Origin: Schleiferiaceae bacterium
GTDB lineage: Bacteria; Bacteroidota; Bacteroidia; Flavobacteriales; Schleiferiaceae
Direction: 5' to 3'
Length of the DNA: 39,620 bases
Assembly (NCBI GenBank): GCA_022565875.1
Contig: JAIULY010000007.1
Location: 1-39,620, forward strand
Below the pieces are notes generated by a model, which saw nothing but the letters and a program-made list of their open reading frames with translations, ran no database searches and was not told the DNA's origin. Shown in pieces: positions 24,954-33,205 of this stretch. Numbering within the stretch: the first letter of the stretch is position 1; every line of letters starts with the position of its first letter. Made by a program: the position numbers and the translations under genes.

Positions 24954-24984
24954 TTTGCGAGAGTTGAATTTTGCACTACATTTG
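24954..24984 (+). promoter_or_regulatory. Consensus Bacteroidota promoter for tRNA-Gly
   Basis: TTTG (24954-24957) is separated by 19 nt from TACATTTG (24977-24984), an exact fit to the TTTG / TAnnTTTG consensus. The tRNA begins 12 nt after the -7 box. Confidence 0.85.
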
Positions 24985-24995
24985 CATCCGCAATC

Positions 24996-25068
<73 letters not shown>

Positions 25069-25076
25069 CAAACATC

Positions 25077-25103
25077 CCCTCTCTTCATTGGGAGGGTTTT
25101 TTG
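25077..25103 (+). terminator. Terminator-like hairpin between the two tRNAs
   Basis: CCCTCTC (25077-25083) pairs with GGGAGGG (25090-25096, one T-G pair) around a 6-nt loop and is followed by a run of six T. tRNA-Leu begins only a few bases later, so it acts either as a partial terminator or as a processing hairpin. Confidence 0.65.
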
Positions 25104-25108
25104 TTTAC

Positions 25109-25197
25109 GCCCTGGTGGTGAAATTGGTAGACACGCGGGACTTAAAATCCCGTGGACAGTAATGTCCGTGCGGGTTCAAGTCCCGCCTGGGGCACCA
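25109..25197 (+). tRNA. tRNA-Leu (anticodon TAA)
   Basis: This is a class II tRNA with a long variable arm (GGACAGTAATGTCC). Anticodon stem CGGGA/TCCCG encloses loop CTTAAAA (anticodon TAA). T arm GCGGG TTCAAGT CCCGC is followed by the encoded CCA at 25195-25197. The acceptor GCCCTGG pairs with CTGGGGC using two G-T pairs. No separate promoter is visible. Confidence 0.96.
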
Positions 25198-25205
25198 AAA
25201 AAAAA

Positions 25206-25230
25206 GCAGCGAATCTCGCTGCTTTTTTTG
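25206..25230. terminator. Bidirectional terminator after tRNA-Leu
   Basis: GCAGCGA (25206-25212) and TCGCTGC (25216-25222) form a 7-bp stem with loop ATC. It has an A-run on the left and seven T on the right, so it can end both the tRNA transcript and the minus-strand transcript whose stop lies at 25234. Confidence 0.85.
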
Positions 25231-25233
25231 TTT

Positions 25234-26661
25234 TTATCGATTTCTTCGCCGATCTGAACCTACCCTGCTTCTTTGAGTGTTCGTCGCTTCATCAAGAACA
25301 TCTTTGGGTTTCTTGTCTTTCTTTTTGGGGTTAAAGGCCAGGTTGAAGCCTACATTAAGTCCCACACTCTGCTCGGCATAGGGGTCTAATAAGGCATTTA
25401 CATTATTCACCAAAAGGAATAACTGAAATGTTCGCAAGGTCCGAAGCGAAAAGCCGGCAGAGAAAACCCCGGAAAGCAAATCGGTTTCATCCGAAATGCG
25501 ATATGAGCCCATGAGCTGTAGGCCATTGTAAATGTGCCCATAATACTGCAACATAAAGGAGTTTAATCCAAAGTTTTCCAGTTGTTGTCGATGCAGTAGC
25601 CCTGCCACAGCGTGTCTTTTTGAAAGTTGTATTTTGGACCCCAAGAAAAGGTTATAAGGCAGGCGTGCTGAAAAGGATTCCGCACTTTCTGTGTATTCGA
25701 TGATGCTGAGTAGCGAATCAATAAACTGCTGTGTATTGATGCTTCCCTCATCTGTGTAGGTAATGTTAATCCCTTCAAAAGCAAAAGTCCCACTACTGCG
25801 ATACACTGTGCCATTGTCGACCCAATTGATGCTGCCCATGTCTGTAATAGATGCTGAAACGGCGATTTTTTTAGTGACATTCACATGCACCCCTAAATCG
25901 TAGGCCCAGCCTGTATTGTTGGTGGTGTAAAAGTTTGGATCAAACAGGTTGTTGAAATCTGCCGCAGCGTCCAACCGCGATTCGTAATCAATATAGGCGA
26001 GTTGTGCGAGGCCATCTGTAGTAAGTTGAAAGCCGTCGATATTGGATTGCAGACGCGCGCTTGACCGCACTACCCGTGCTGTGCCTAGGCCGTTGAGATA
26101 GCTAACCCGACCACCAATAAAAATGCGCTCTTTAATTAACTCCAGTTGTACACCCCCGTGATAACTAATGAAAGCAATTGCTTCGGTTCCAAAATTTCCA
26201 ATATCCACATCATTTCGTCCATTTCCAGACGCGTTGCCATTGTAGGCTAAATCAATCAGATTGTATGGCATTCTAGAAAACACATTGGCTCTCACCGACA
26301 TCCCGCCGCTCCAGTGCAATCGCCCAGTTTGGAATGCTAAAAACAAGGGGTCTGTTCTGTGTCGCGCCACTACGGCTGAACTGGTTTTGTTTTCGTTCAA
26401 ATAGTTCTCAATAAGTCCATTGCCTGTTGGGCTTGATGAAAGGAAGTACATGTCCACACTCCCCACTCCCGAATTTACTTCTGTGAACACTTGGGAGGCT
26501 CCGGGCAAACCAATTACCAAACTACGATTTTGAGGGGTTGCGGGATTTAACAGTACACTTTGACCTATCGCGTTGAAATGATATAAGTTGAGGTCTACCT
26601 GTGCTGTAGCGTTGTATACTGAGAGCAACCAACAGCAGCTGTACAACAGAACACGTTTCAT
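25234..26661 (-). CDS. DUF5723-type outer-membrane beta-barrel protein
   Basis: The 475-residue product starts with a signal peptide (MKRVLLYSCCWLLSVYNATAQ). The mature N-terminus (LNLYHFNAIGQSVLLNPATP) has the LNPA pattern common in Bacteroidota outer-membrane barrels of the DUF5723/PorV-like kind. Alternating hydrophobic/polar strands fill the rest (FIGGRVSYLNGLGTARVV, YDLGVHVNVTKKIAVSASIT, LNVGFNLAFNPKKK). The tail is basic and low-complexity (PKKKDKKPKDVLDEATN...RSRVGSDRRRNR), without a recognisable type IX sorting domain. Its ATG overlaps the stop of the lipoprotein gene by 4 bp, so the two are cotranscribed and may form one outer-membrane assembly. The role is unknown. Confidence 0.75.
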   Translation of the reverse strand: MKRVLLYSCCWLLSVYNATAQVDLNLYHFNAIGQSVLLNPATPQNRSLVIGLPGASQVFTEVNSGVGSVDMYFLSSSPTGNGLIENYLNENKTSSAVVARHRTDPLFLAFQTGRLHWSGGMSVRANVFSRMPYNLIDLAYNGNASGNGRNDVDIGNFGTEAIAFISYHGGVQLELIKERIFIGGRVSYLNGLGTARVVRSSARLQSNIDGFQLTTDGLAQLAYIDYESRLDAAADFNNLFDPNFYTTNNTGWAYDLGVHVNVTKKIAVSASITDMGSINWVDNGTVYRSSGTFAFEGINITYTDEGSINTQQFIDSLLSIIEYTESAESFSARLPYNLFLGSKIQLSKRHAVAGLLHRQQLENFGLNSFMLQYYGHIYNGLQLMGSYRISDETDLLSGVFSAGFSLRTLRTFQLFLLVNNVNALLDPYAEQSVGLNVGFNLAFNPKKKDKKPKDVLDEATNTQRSRVGSDRRRNR

Positions 26662-28181
26662 AGGGCCTTGTCTGATAGTTTAATTCTACTACCGAGCCGA
26701 ATTTCTAATCCATTGTCAGGGTATAACGAAACGGCGCTTCCTCCGTTACTCGTTTCAAAAAAGCCCCTCAACGTGATTTTGCGCGTTTTGATAAATGACT
26801 GCACACGTTCATCGGTAAAGGACAACCACACTTCTTCTGATGCCGAATCGATGCTGCGGCCATTGTTGTCTACGTTTGGCGCTTGCAATAGCGGTAGTCG
26901 AACGGAATCTACAGGTGTGTTGTTGGCGTCATACCAAATCAATTCCAAGTTTATGGCCAGCGGGAGCGTGTTTTTTGTGAGAAAACGCAGCGCTATTTCT
27001 TCTACGGCGTCTGCATCGTCAATATTCAAATCAACTCCAATGATGTCCTGTTCAAAAACGATGTTTTCTGCGCCAAAACTTAATGGTAGCTCCAACTCTA
27101 GGTCGCCCCGCAGCGTGCTTTCAAAACCCACAAAATTGGTTTGACTAGGGGCAAAAGGAGGGTTTAATGCAATATCTCCAGAAAAATTAAATTGGTTGGG
27201 TAAAATACGCAAAAAATCAACGATTTGGCTGTTATTGGCATTGACTTCATATAGTGTTCCAGCACTATCACCAAAAAATAAGGGTGCATTTAGTTGAAGG
27301 GAAGGCAAGCCCAAAGCTGTTGAAAGGCCGGCGCGATTGCTGCCAGTGATGTTGGTAGTAACTTCCAACGGCAGTCCAATTTGGTTGGATAAAAACAAAC
27401 GCATTTGCGGGTCGGTAAAAAACACACCGTCAACAATACGCCCCAAACCGCCGTAATCGACCTCAAAGCTGCTGCTTGGAATAGGAATTTGTCTATCCCC
27501 GAAAAAGCCTTCTACATACGCAGGTGTAAAATTTTCAATGCTTAAAGCGATGTTGAAGTTTTCACCTAAAAAGGCAGTGCTCGCATTTACATGGTCCAGA
27601 CGTATGGCCAGGTTGCTGTGCGGCTCAGGCCCTGTTGTCATATCAAAGGCTAAATCAGATAGCGCAATTTGCCCATTGCCAGCCCCGCCAAAAGTGGTGA
27701 TTTGCCAAGTTACCGGTGCACCGTTTCGCTGCGCATTTAAAAACTGAATCTCAAAAACCAGTGTATCTGTTACGTTTGAAAAGGCCTCCCAGTTGAGGAA
27801 ACCGCTTGCCAAATTCAATTGATACAACTCAATGCCTAACGTGCTTCCGATTTCCGAATCAAATGCAAAAAAAGAGGGCCCCATGAGAAAAGAGGTGTTC
27901 AAAACTTCTTGATCTTCGATTTCAACAAAATCCGCAATGGAAAGTGAGAAGGCGTCGTCTTGACGAAAAAATAGTGATATGGGTTGTCCAGGAGCGCTGT
28001 TTAACAAAGGCAAGTCCGTTACCAAGTCTTCTAGTGTCAAGCTAACATTGGCAATGGGAAACTCCCAAGCACCATTGAGATTAAAGTCGCGAAAATTTTT
28101 TACCGAAGGCTTTTCATCGGGAATGCAACTCGTAAACAACAAACAAAGAAAGGACAGCGATAAAAAAACAGGTGTCTTCAT
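26658..28181 (-). CDS. Large hypothetical lipoprotein
   Basis: The 507-residue protein begins MKTPVFLSLSFLCLLFTSCI, a lipoprotein signal with a TSC lipobox, so it should be anchored in the outer membrane. The frame is open further upstream to 28298, but ATG at 28181 starts exactly at the signal peptide. The body is rich in beta strands and Asn/Asp/Phe (LNLNGAW-type and LDHVNASTAFLGENFNIALS stretches). Segments such as IALRFLTKNTLPLAINLELIWYD and ITLRGFFETSNGG suggest repeated Ig-like or barrel-associated modules. No family is recognised. It overlaps the downstream DUF5723 barrel gene, implying a joint surface function, and lies 34 nt after the glycogen synthase gene. Confidence 0.7.
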   Translation of the reverse strand: MKTPVFLSLSFLCLLFTSCIPDEKPSVKNFRDFNLNGAWEFPIANVSLTLEDLVTDLPLLNSAPGQPISLFFRQDDAFSLSIADFVEIEDQEVLNTSFLMGPSFFAFDSEIGSTLGIELYQLNLASGFLNWEAFSNVTDTLVFEIQFLNAQRNGAPVTWQITTFGGAGNGQIALSDLAFDMTTGPEPHSNLAIRLDHVNASTAFLGENFNIALSIENFTPAYVEGFFGDRQIPIPSSSFEVDYGGLGRIVDGVFFTDPQMRLFLSNQIGLPLEVTTNITGSNRAGLSTALGLPSLQLNAPLFFGDSAGTLYEVNANNSQIVDFLRILPNQFNFSGDIALNPPFAPSQTNFVGFESTLRGDLELELPLSFGAENIVFEQDIIGVDLNIDDADAVEEIALRFLTKNTLPLAINLELIWYDANNTPVDSVRLPLLQAPNVDNNGRSIDSASEEVWLSFTDERVQSFIKTRKITLRGFFETSNGGSAVSLYPDNGLEIRLGSRIKLSDKAL

Positions 28182-28215
28182 GGGGTATCCGCAGTAAGTT
28201 TTTTCATCAATAGAA

Positions 28216-30024
28216 TTAGATGCCCTTATCTTTAAAGACCATAGCATAAGCCTCGTCATAGGCTTCTGTAAGCTTGGCCCACTCAAAGTTTTCTGCAAAG
28301 TCTTCGAGCTTATTGCGCATAATCATCCGATAGCGACGTGTGGTTTTTACAAAATGAAAGAGGTATTGCGCGAGCTCTTCAACCACTTGTTCATCTGTTT
28401 GCGTTTTGCGGTGCAGTACATACACGCCCGATTCGTCTGAGGGCGTCTCAAGTGTGTCGACATAATGACCAAAGCCCGAAAGGTCTGAGGTGACCGCGGG
28501 CACACCGCGGGCAATACACTCCAAAGGCGTGTAGCCGTAAGGCTCGTAGTAACTTGGAAAAATCCCCAGGTGGCACCCGCGTACAAACTGCCCGTAATCC
28601 ATGGAAAACAGGGGATTAGTTGAGGTGATAAAATCAGGGTGATACACCACTTTTACTTTGTCTAAGGGAGAGTTTACTAATGGCGCTTCTCGCAACCCTT
28701 GCAGTAAGGCGTCGTCTACATCGTTTACCAGGTTGTGGGTAACAATGATGGGCCATGCGTCTTTCTTCCAAGATTGTATGGTTCTGCGGTAGCGCAATTT
28801 CCAATAATCTTCCACTAAATCGTTGAGGGCTGGCAATTTGTATTCACCACTGCTAGAGGCTGCCTCGTAGAACAAGCGCTTGCCAATTTGCTCTTGGATA
28901 GCTTCACAATTGTTGCGAATTTCTTCCAAAACAGCTCGGTTGTGCAACACGTCCGGGTTGATGCTCCAGCTATTGGCTTTGGTAATGAAAAAAGTGACAA
29001 CATTGGTGGAGATTTTAGCGGCAATCATCAAGTCGTTGAGGCGCTTGAGTGCAGCAATGGTCACGTCAAAACCTTTATTGCGGTACTCGTATCGGCCTGA
29101 TGTAAAAAAATACAAGGTGTCATCGAGGTCAAAGCTATACGAATTGAAAAAGTGGCCAATAACAAATTGATGAATTTTTTCTTTGTAGCTTTCGTGGCGC
29201 ACTTGTATTTCGTGATTTGCGGCAAATCGCGCGATATTCAGACCGTTGTAGGTGATCACCGTCGGTCGCTTTTTCAACAGGTATTCGCATTCGTCGGCGG
29301 TTACTTCGCTCACCGTTGTAAATACAGAGGCATATTTTGCTGCTGCCTTTTCGATGCCGTGAATAGATTCTAAGTGAAAGCGTTTGGCTTCTTCTGTTTC
29401 ATTGAAGCTCGGCAGTTTGTCGTGGTAATTGTGCTCGTTCATTGCTAATACACGGCCAAGCATAGTGGCGTGAGTAGTGAATACTGTTCCAACAGCAACC
29501 TTTTCAGCATGCAATTTAAATATGGGTGTAGCGGCCATCCACTCATGAAAATGTGCGATAACGCGCTGCTTTTTGGCTTCTTTACTCAGCACCTTTAGAA
29601 AGGAGGCGGTCATTTCTCCCCACTGCAAGCATTGGTCGTACAAGGTGTCTCCAGTTTTCAAAGGAATGCCAAATTCCTTCAGCATACCACTTTTTATAGC
29701 ATGCAAGCGATTGAATACATTTGATGGATTTAGGAGTACTACCTTGGGTCTTCCTGTTACCAGCCAATGCCCATAGCGCACTTCCCAACCCATGCCCCGC
29801 AAATGTTGTACGGCACGACCAATGGGGTCGGTTGCATTCTCCGTTATGTCTTCGAATTCACTGTCTAATTGATTGTTCACCAACGGCCCTACCAAGCAAT
29901 AATTGCCTTGCCATTTTTGAATCATCGCCGGAAGTTTGGATCGAATAACGGTATAAATGCCGCCAACTTGATTGCATACTTCCCAAGAGGACTCTACTAG
30001 AATTTGATTTTGAAACAAGCTCAT
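28216..30024 (-). CDS. Glycogen synthase, eukaryote-like GT3 family
   Basis: This enzyme extends alpha-1,4-glucan chains from a nucleotide-sugar donor. The roughly 602-residue product starts MSLFQNQILVESSWEVCNQV and continues GGIYTVIRSK, the N-terminal signature of GT3 synthases. Further landmarks are IAHFHEWMAATPIF, TTHATMLGR, a central FTSGRYEYRNKGFD segment and the C-terminal YYEPYGYTPLECIARGVPAV block. That block contains the conserved E-(7)-E donor-site pattern, and is followed by TSDLSGFG. Length and motifs separate it from the shorter bacterial GT5 GlgA. ATG at 30024 is preferred over GTG at 30033. No glgB, glgC or glgP is adjacent, so it stands alone here, upstream of the lipoprotein/barrel pair. 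Confidence 0.93.
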   Translation of the reverse strand: MSLFQNQILVESSWEVCNQVGGIYTVIRSKLPAMIQKWQGNYCLVGPLVNNQLDSEFEDITENATDPIGRAVQHLRGMGWEVRYGHWLVTGRPKVVLLNPSNVFNRLHAIKSGMLKEFGIPLKTGDTLYDQCLQWGEMTASFLKVLSKEAKKQRVIAHFHEWMAATPIFKLHAEKVAVGTVFTTHATMLGRVLAMNEHNYHDKLPSFNETEEAKRFHLESIHGIEKAAAKYASVFTTVSEVTADECEYLLKKRPTVITYNGLNIARFAANHEIQVRHESYKEKIHQFVIGHFFNSYSFDLDDTLYFFTSGRYEYRNKGFDVTIAALKRLNDLMIAAKISTNVVTFFITKANSWSINPDVLHNRAVLEEIRNNCEAIQEQIGKRLFYEAASSSGEYKLPALNDLVEDYWKLRYRRTIQSWKKDAWPIIVTHNLVNDVDDALLQGLREAPLVNSPLDKVKVVYHPDFITSTNPLFSMDYGQFVRGCHLGIFPSYYEPYGYTPLECIARGVPAVTSDLSGFGHYVDTLETPSDESGVYVLHRKTQTDEQVVEELAQYLFHFVKTTRRYRMIMRNKLEDFAENFEWAKLTEAYDEAYAMVFKDKGI

Positions 30025-30177
30025 ACCTTTCACTTTATAGTCCGCCCAAAGTAAAACTTTTTGCCGAATATTGGCACAGCTATTCCAAAAATTTTTTTAA
30101 ATTTCCAAATGTTTGTCGTTTACCTTTCTCCAGTAAAGCTTTTAAGGTGTATTTCTACTTTTTTGTCTGCATAAAAA

Positions 30178-30213
30178 AATTGCGGTAAAAAGATAAATCT
30201 TCCTACCGCAATT
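30178..30213 (-). terminator. Intrinsic terminator after the 30241-30726 gene
   Basis: AATTGCGGTA (30178-30187) and TACCGCAATT (30204-30213) form a 10-bp stem with an internal AAGAT/ATCTT pairing in the loop. On the minus strand it is followed by a run of T, about 28 nt after the stop. Confidence 0.85.
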
Positions 30214-30240
30214 ACCACAACAACAATTTTACAATGCTTT

Positions 30241-30726
30241 TTATGCAATCTGTACTTTAGATCGCTTTTTGTTTTGAACGGTAATTCTACCCAACGATGC
30301 CTTCATTGCTTTTACATCTTCCGAATACAAGGAGGACAACGAAAAACTAGACGTTTTTTCAACACCTTTTTTATCGAGATAGCGAATGAATAGTCGACGA
30401 ACGACAACATGGTTTTCTATCCAAAATCCTAAAAAACGATCTTTTGGAATTCTAATATCTTGCCTAAAAAAGGGAACGGACTTATTGAAGAGCGCTGTTC
30501 GATTAGAAACAATTAGCTCACTGGAATCCGTGTCCATTTCTAAGATATATTTACCGCGTAGCATCATGAAAAGAAGTGCTCCCACAGGAAAAATCAACAA
30601 TAACGATTCTTTGCGCCCCCACGCAGCTTCGTATACATTTAAATAAACCCCCCAAATCAATAATAGCGCAAGAACAACATAAAAATATTGTACCTGAACA
30701 GCTCTTTTTTCTGTCGTTAAATACAT
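30241..30726 (-). CDS. Small membrane protein with a cytoplasmic PH-like domain
   Basis: The 161-residue product has two adjacent hydrophobic helices (about 15-29, FYVVLALLLIWGVYL, and about 40-56, LLLIFPVGALLFMMLRG). They are followed by a strand-rich domain (YILEMDTDSSELIVSNRTAL, RFLGFWIENHVVVRRLFIRY) ending in a basic helix. That layout resembles bacterial PH-domain membrane proteins, but no firm family match can be made by eye. It is a single gene with its own terminator, divergent from the ECF sigma gene. The function is unknown. Confidence 0.6.
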   Translation of the reverse strand: MYLTTEKRAVQVQYFYVVLALLLIWGVYLNVYEAAWGRKESLLLIFPVGALLFMMLRGKYILEMDTDSSELIVSNRTALFNKSVPFFRQDIRIPKDRFLGFWIENHVVVRRLFIRYLDKKGVEKTSSFSLSSLYSEDVKAMKASLGRITVQNKKRSKVQIA

Positions 30727-30925
30727 TGGGTTTTGTTTTGTACAAAAATAGAATAACTCTTTAGCCTTCCCTCAAAGATTGCTCAAAAGTATAACATTGC
30801 TTGTTGAATTTTAGATTTTTCTTTTTGAATAAATAATAAAAAATTATTTCGGCCAAAAAATCTTGTGTTTACTTTTTTTTAAGGTCATTTTAACCCAACT
30901 GTCTACACGGTTGTTAAACCTTACT

Positions 30926-30933
30926 TACATTTG
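30926..30933 (+). promoter_or_regulatory. -7 box of the ECF sigma gene
   Basis: TACATTTG fits TAnnTTTG exactly and ends 14 nt before the ATG at 30948. A GTG at 30933 overlaps the box, so it is unlikely to be the start codon. The usual TTG at -33 is not at the expected distance. Confidence 0.55.
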
Positions 30934-30947
30934 TGAGTCTAACGATT

Positions 30948-31484
30948 ATGGACAAGCCGACTTGCTTTTTAGATCAATTACAAGAGCAGCGCTATGAAGC
31001 AGCATTCAATACGCTTGTTGCTTTATACACACGTCCGTTGTATCACCACATCCGAACCTTAGTAAAAGGGCACGAGGATACAGATGATGTGCTACAAAAC
31101 ACATTTGCAAAAGCTTGGCGTGGCTTGCCTAAGTTTAGAGGAGATGCTAGTGTCTCTACTTGGCTATTCCGCATTGCTACCAATGAGTGTTATTCCTTTC
31201 TCCAACGAACCAAGCGGTTGGAAAGTATTTATATGCATAGTGCAGTGGAGCCATTAGCTACAGCAACCCCCATTTCTAGTGAACAAATTCAAGAGCATTT
31301 GGAGAAAGCAATAGAAGCGCTGCCGCCAAAACAAGCATTGGTTTTCAAAATGCGTTACTTTGATGAGGTGCCCTATGAGGAAATGAGTGTTATATTATCA
31401 ACTTCTGTTGGCGCCTTGAAAGCTTCGTATTTCCATGCTGTTAAAAAAATAGAACAGTGTTTTCAAAACCAATTAAACCTTTAA
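30948..31484 (+). CDS. ECF-type RNA polymerase sigma factor
   Basis: The 178-residue sigma-70-family factor has region 2 (EDTDDVLQNTFAKAWRGLPK and ASVSTWLFRIATNECYSFLQ) and region 4 (ALPPKQALVFKMRYFDEVPY, then EEMSVILSTSVGALKASYFHAVKKI), joined by a short linker as in ECF factors. The start is ATG at 30948, because the upstream GTG lies within the promoter. The next two genes encode a single-pass membrane protein and a small secreted Spy/CpxP-like protein. This order recurs in Bacteroidota envelope-stress loci, so the sigma factor is probably held by the membrane protein until an envelope signal arrives. That regulation is inferred. Confidence 0.95.
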   Translation: MDKPTCFLDQLQEQRYEAAFNTLVALYTRPLYHHIRTLVKGHEDTDDVLQNTFAKAWRGLPKFRGDASVSTWLFRIATNECYSFLQRTKRLESIYMHSAVEPLATATPISSEQIQEHLEKAIEALPPKQALVFKMRYFDEVPYEEMSVILSTSVGALKASYFHAVKKIEQCFQNQLNL

Positions 31485-31512
31485 CCTTTCTAGGAGTCTA
31501 AATTACAGCATC

Positions 31513-31905
31513 ATGAAAAAAAACGCTAATAAGTCACCATTGTTTAAGAAGCCTGAGTATAGTGTTCCTGAAGGGTATTTTGAGCAGAAAACAACCCAAT
31601 TGAAACGCATTCCGATGCAGCAGCAGTTTCATGTAAAGACCGTGTTGTTGCGTGTTGGAATGGCGGCTAGTGTATTGTTAGCACTGTTTTTTGGGCAACG
31701 TTACTTGCTGACTACCTCAAACGAAGTACCTTTTTGGGAAACCTTTGAGTTTCAGATGGAGTCTAGCGAAGTGGTTTACCTCGATTATTTGTTACCAGAA
31801 CTGAGCATCGAAGACCTAGAAGCTGATTTTTGGGAAGATGAGTTTGTGGAATACGAAGCCGAGTGGTACTGGCACCAAGAACAGTGGGAGGTACTTGAAG
31901 ATTAA
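31513..31905 (+). CDS. Single-pass membrane protein, probable anti-sigma factor
   Basis: The 130-residue product has a basic cytoplasmic N-terminus (NANKSPLFKKPEYSVPEGYF). One membrane helix lies at about 47-66 (LRVGMAASVLLALFFGQRYL), followed by a strongly acidic, Trp/Tyr-rich periplasmic tail (ELSIEDLEADFWEDEFVEYE). The P-YSVPEGYFE segment recurs at the N-terminus of anti-sigma-like membrane proteins of Bacteroidota. It follows the sigma gene by 28 nt, so it probably binds that factor. No zinc-binding ZAS motif (HxxxCxxC) is present, so the anti-sigma role rests on topology and gene order. Confidence 0.65.
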   Translation: MKKNANKSPLFKKPEYSVPEGYFEQKTTQLKRIPMQQQFHVKTVLLRVGMAASVLLALFFGQRYLLTTSNEVPFWETFEFQMESSEVVYLDYLLPELSIEDLEADFWEDEFVEYEAEWYWHQEQWEVLED

Positions 31906-31973
31906 ATGCGCATACATGATTGTCTCACATAATTCACAACACAAAACGTTTAACAAGCTAAAAACAAAACAAC

Positions 31974-32438
31974 ATGAAATTCACAACCCTATTTGCCGTA
32001 TTGGTTCTTCCTTTTTTTGGATGGACACAACCAGAACGTCACGGCAGCAATATGGAGCGCCACGAAACAGCCCGAATTGCTTTTATTACCAATGAGTTGA
32101 ATCTGTCAACAGAAGAGGCACAACAATTCTGGCCTGTTTATAATGAGATGCGCAGCAAGATTAAGGAGATTATGCGGAAGCGCCACGATGACATGCTACT
32201 GCTGCAGAATAACAAAGACCTCTCGGCAGAACAGAAAGAACAAATTTTACTGAATCAGTACAAAGGGGAGCAAGAGGTCGCCTCCATACGCTTACAGTAC
32301 CATTCAAAAATCAAAGCGGTTATTGGTTTAGAGAAAACCGTGCAACTCTTTGAGTCGGAACGAAAGTTTCAACGAGAGATGATACAGCATTACAAGAAAA
32401 GAGGCGAGCGACAAGGCGGGAAAGGCAGCAAGCGCTAG
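31974..32438 (+). CDS. Spy/CpxP-like periplasmic helical protein
   Basis: The 154-residue protein has a signal peptide (MKFTTLFAVLVLPFFGWTQ). A helical body contains the LTxxQ-like elements NLSTEEAQQFWPVYNEM and DLSAEQKEQILLNQYKGEQE, and the tail is basic (GERQGGKGSKR). The paired LSxEEA/LSxEQK pattern is that of Spy/CpxP-type envelope chaperones and of sensor proteins linked to ECF systems in Bacteroidota. It is third in the sigma/anti-sigma cluster and is followed by an intrinsic terminator, which marks the end of the transcription unit. Confidence 0.8.
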   Translation: MKFTTLFAVLVLPFFGWTQPERHGSNMERHETARIAFITNELNLSTEEAQQFWPVYNEMRSKIKEIMRKRHDDMLLLQNNKDLSAEQKEQILLNQYKGEQEVASIRLQYHSKIKAVIGLEKTVQLFESERKFQREMIQHYKKRGERQGGKGSKR

Positions 32439-32464
32439 CGCTTAGACTTGGATAATAAATAGAC

Positions 32465-32495
32465 CCGGAACGAGAATTCTTGTTCCGGTTTTTTT
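32465..32495 (+). terminator. Intrinsic terminator of the sigma-factor operon
   Basis: CCGGAAC (32465-32471) pairs with GTTCCGG (32482-32488). The intervening AGAATTCT is itself palindromic and extends the stem. Seven T follow. Confidence 0.88.
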
Positions 32496-32583
32496 GTGTC
32501 ATTCGCTCGGCTTGTTGTAACTTGCCGGTCGCCTATTGGAAGGCGTATATTGAGCGTTTATAGCACCAAAACAAAGAATTATC

Positions 32584-33165
32584 ATGTTAGGACTTCAGCT
32601 GCCAACAGACCCTAGGTGGGTAGATATTGCCGAAAAAAACATTGAAGAAATTTTGATAGACCACGCTTTTTGCGAGCAAAAAGCAGCGTCAACCGCCATA
32701 TCTTTGATTGTAACGTACCCCGAATTGAGCGATTTGGTAACTGAAATGGCAGCCTTGGCTCGAGAAGAAATGAGTCATTTTGAAATGGTGCACAAGCGCT
32801 TACTCGACAGGGGATTACAATTGGGTCGCGAGCGCAAAGACGAATACGTTGCCGCCGTCAGTCAGTTTTTCCCAAAAACATCAGATCGCATGGAGCGTTT
32901 GGTGCAACGCTTGTTAACTGCCGCTCTCATCGAGGCGCGGAGCTGTGAGCGCTTCAAGGTGCTTTCAGAAGGGATTCAAGATGCCGAACTCGCCAAGTTT
33001 TACCGATCGCTAATGGTCAGCGAAGCCAATCATTACACCCTGTTTTTGCAATTTGCCAGAAAATATGGCGAACGCGAGAAAGTCGATGCCCTTTGGAAAA
33101 AGCTGCTCGCGTTTGAAGCGGAGGTGATGAAGGGTTTTAACAAAAAGGAATACATCCACGGGTAA
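32584..33165 (+). CDS. miaE: tRNA-(ms2io6A) hydroxylase MiaE
   Basis: MiaE is a diiron monooxygenase that hydroxylates the isopentenyl group of ms2i6A37 in tRNAs reading U-initial codons. The 193-residue helical-bundle protein shows the ferritin-like ligand set. Glu31 lies in CEQKAAS, Glu62-x-x-His65 in REEMSHFEMVH, Glu117 in IEARSCERF, and Glu147-x-x-His150 in SEANHYTLF. Length and motif spacing match the family closely. The adjacent tRNA-Leu(UAA) is one of the tRNAs that normally carry this modification, but the genes are not linked. miaA and miaB are not in the window. It follows the terminator at 32465 and runs directly into pdeM. Confidence 0.93.
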   Translation: MLGLQLPTDPRWVDIAEKNIEEILIDHAFCEQKAASTAISLIVTYPELSDLVTEMAALAREEMSHFEMVHKRLLDRGLQLGRERKDEYVAAVSQFFPKTSDRMERLVQRLLTAALIEARSCERFKVLSEGIQDAELAKFYRSLMVSEANHYTLFLQFARKYGEREKVDALWKKLLAFEAEVMKGFNKKEYIHG

Positions 33166-33205
33166 TGAGCAGCACTTGCTATTCCGCCCAATTTTTATAG
33201 CTACA

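Noticed and set aside
28182-28298. N-terminal extension of the lipoprotein frame to 28298
   Set aside because: The lipoprotein signal starts exactly at ATG 28181, and the extension overlaps the glycogen synthase 3' end.
30069-30087. Sigma-54-like promoter TGGCAC-N5-TTCCA on the plus strand
   Set aside because: The -12 GC is missing and it points into the 3' ends of minus-strand genes, so no gene would be driven by it.
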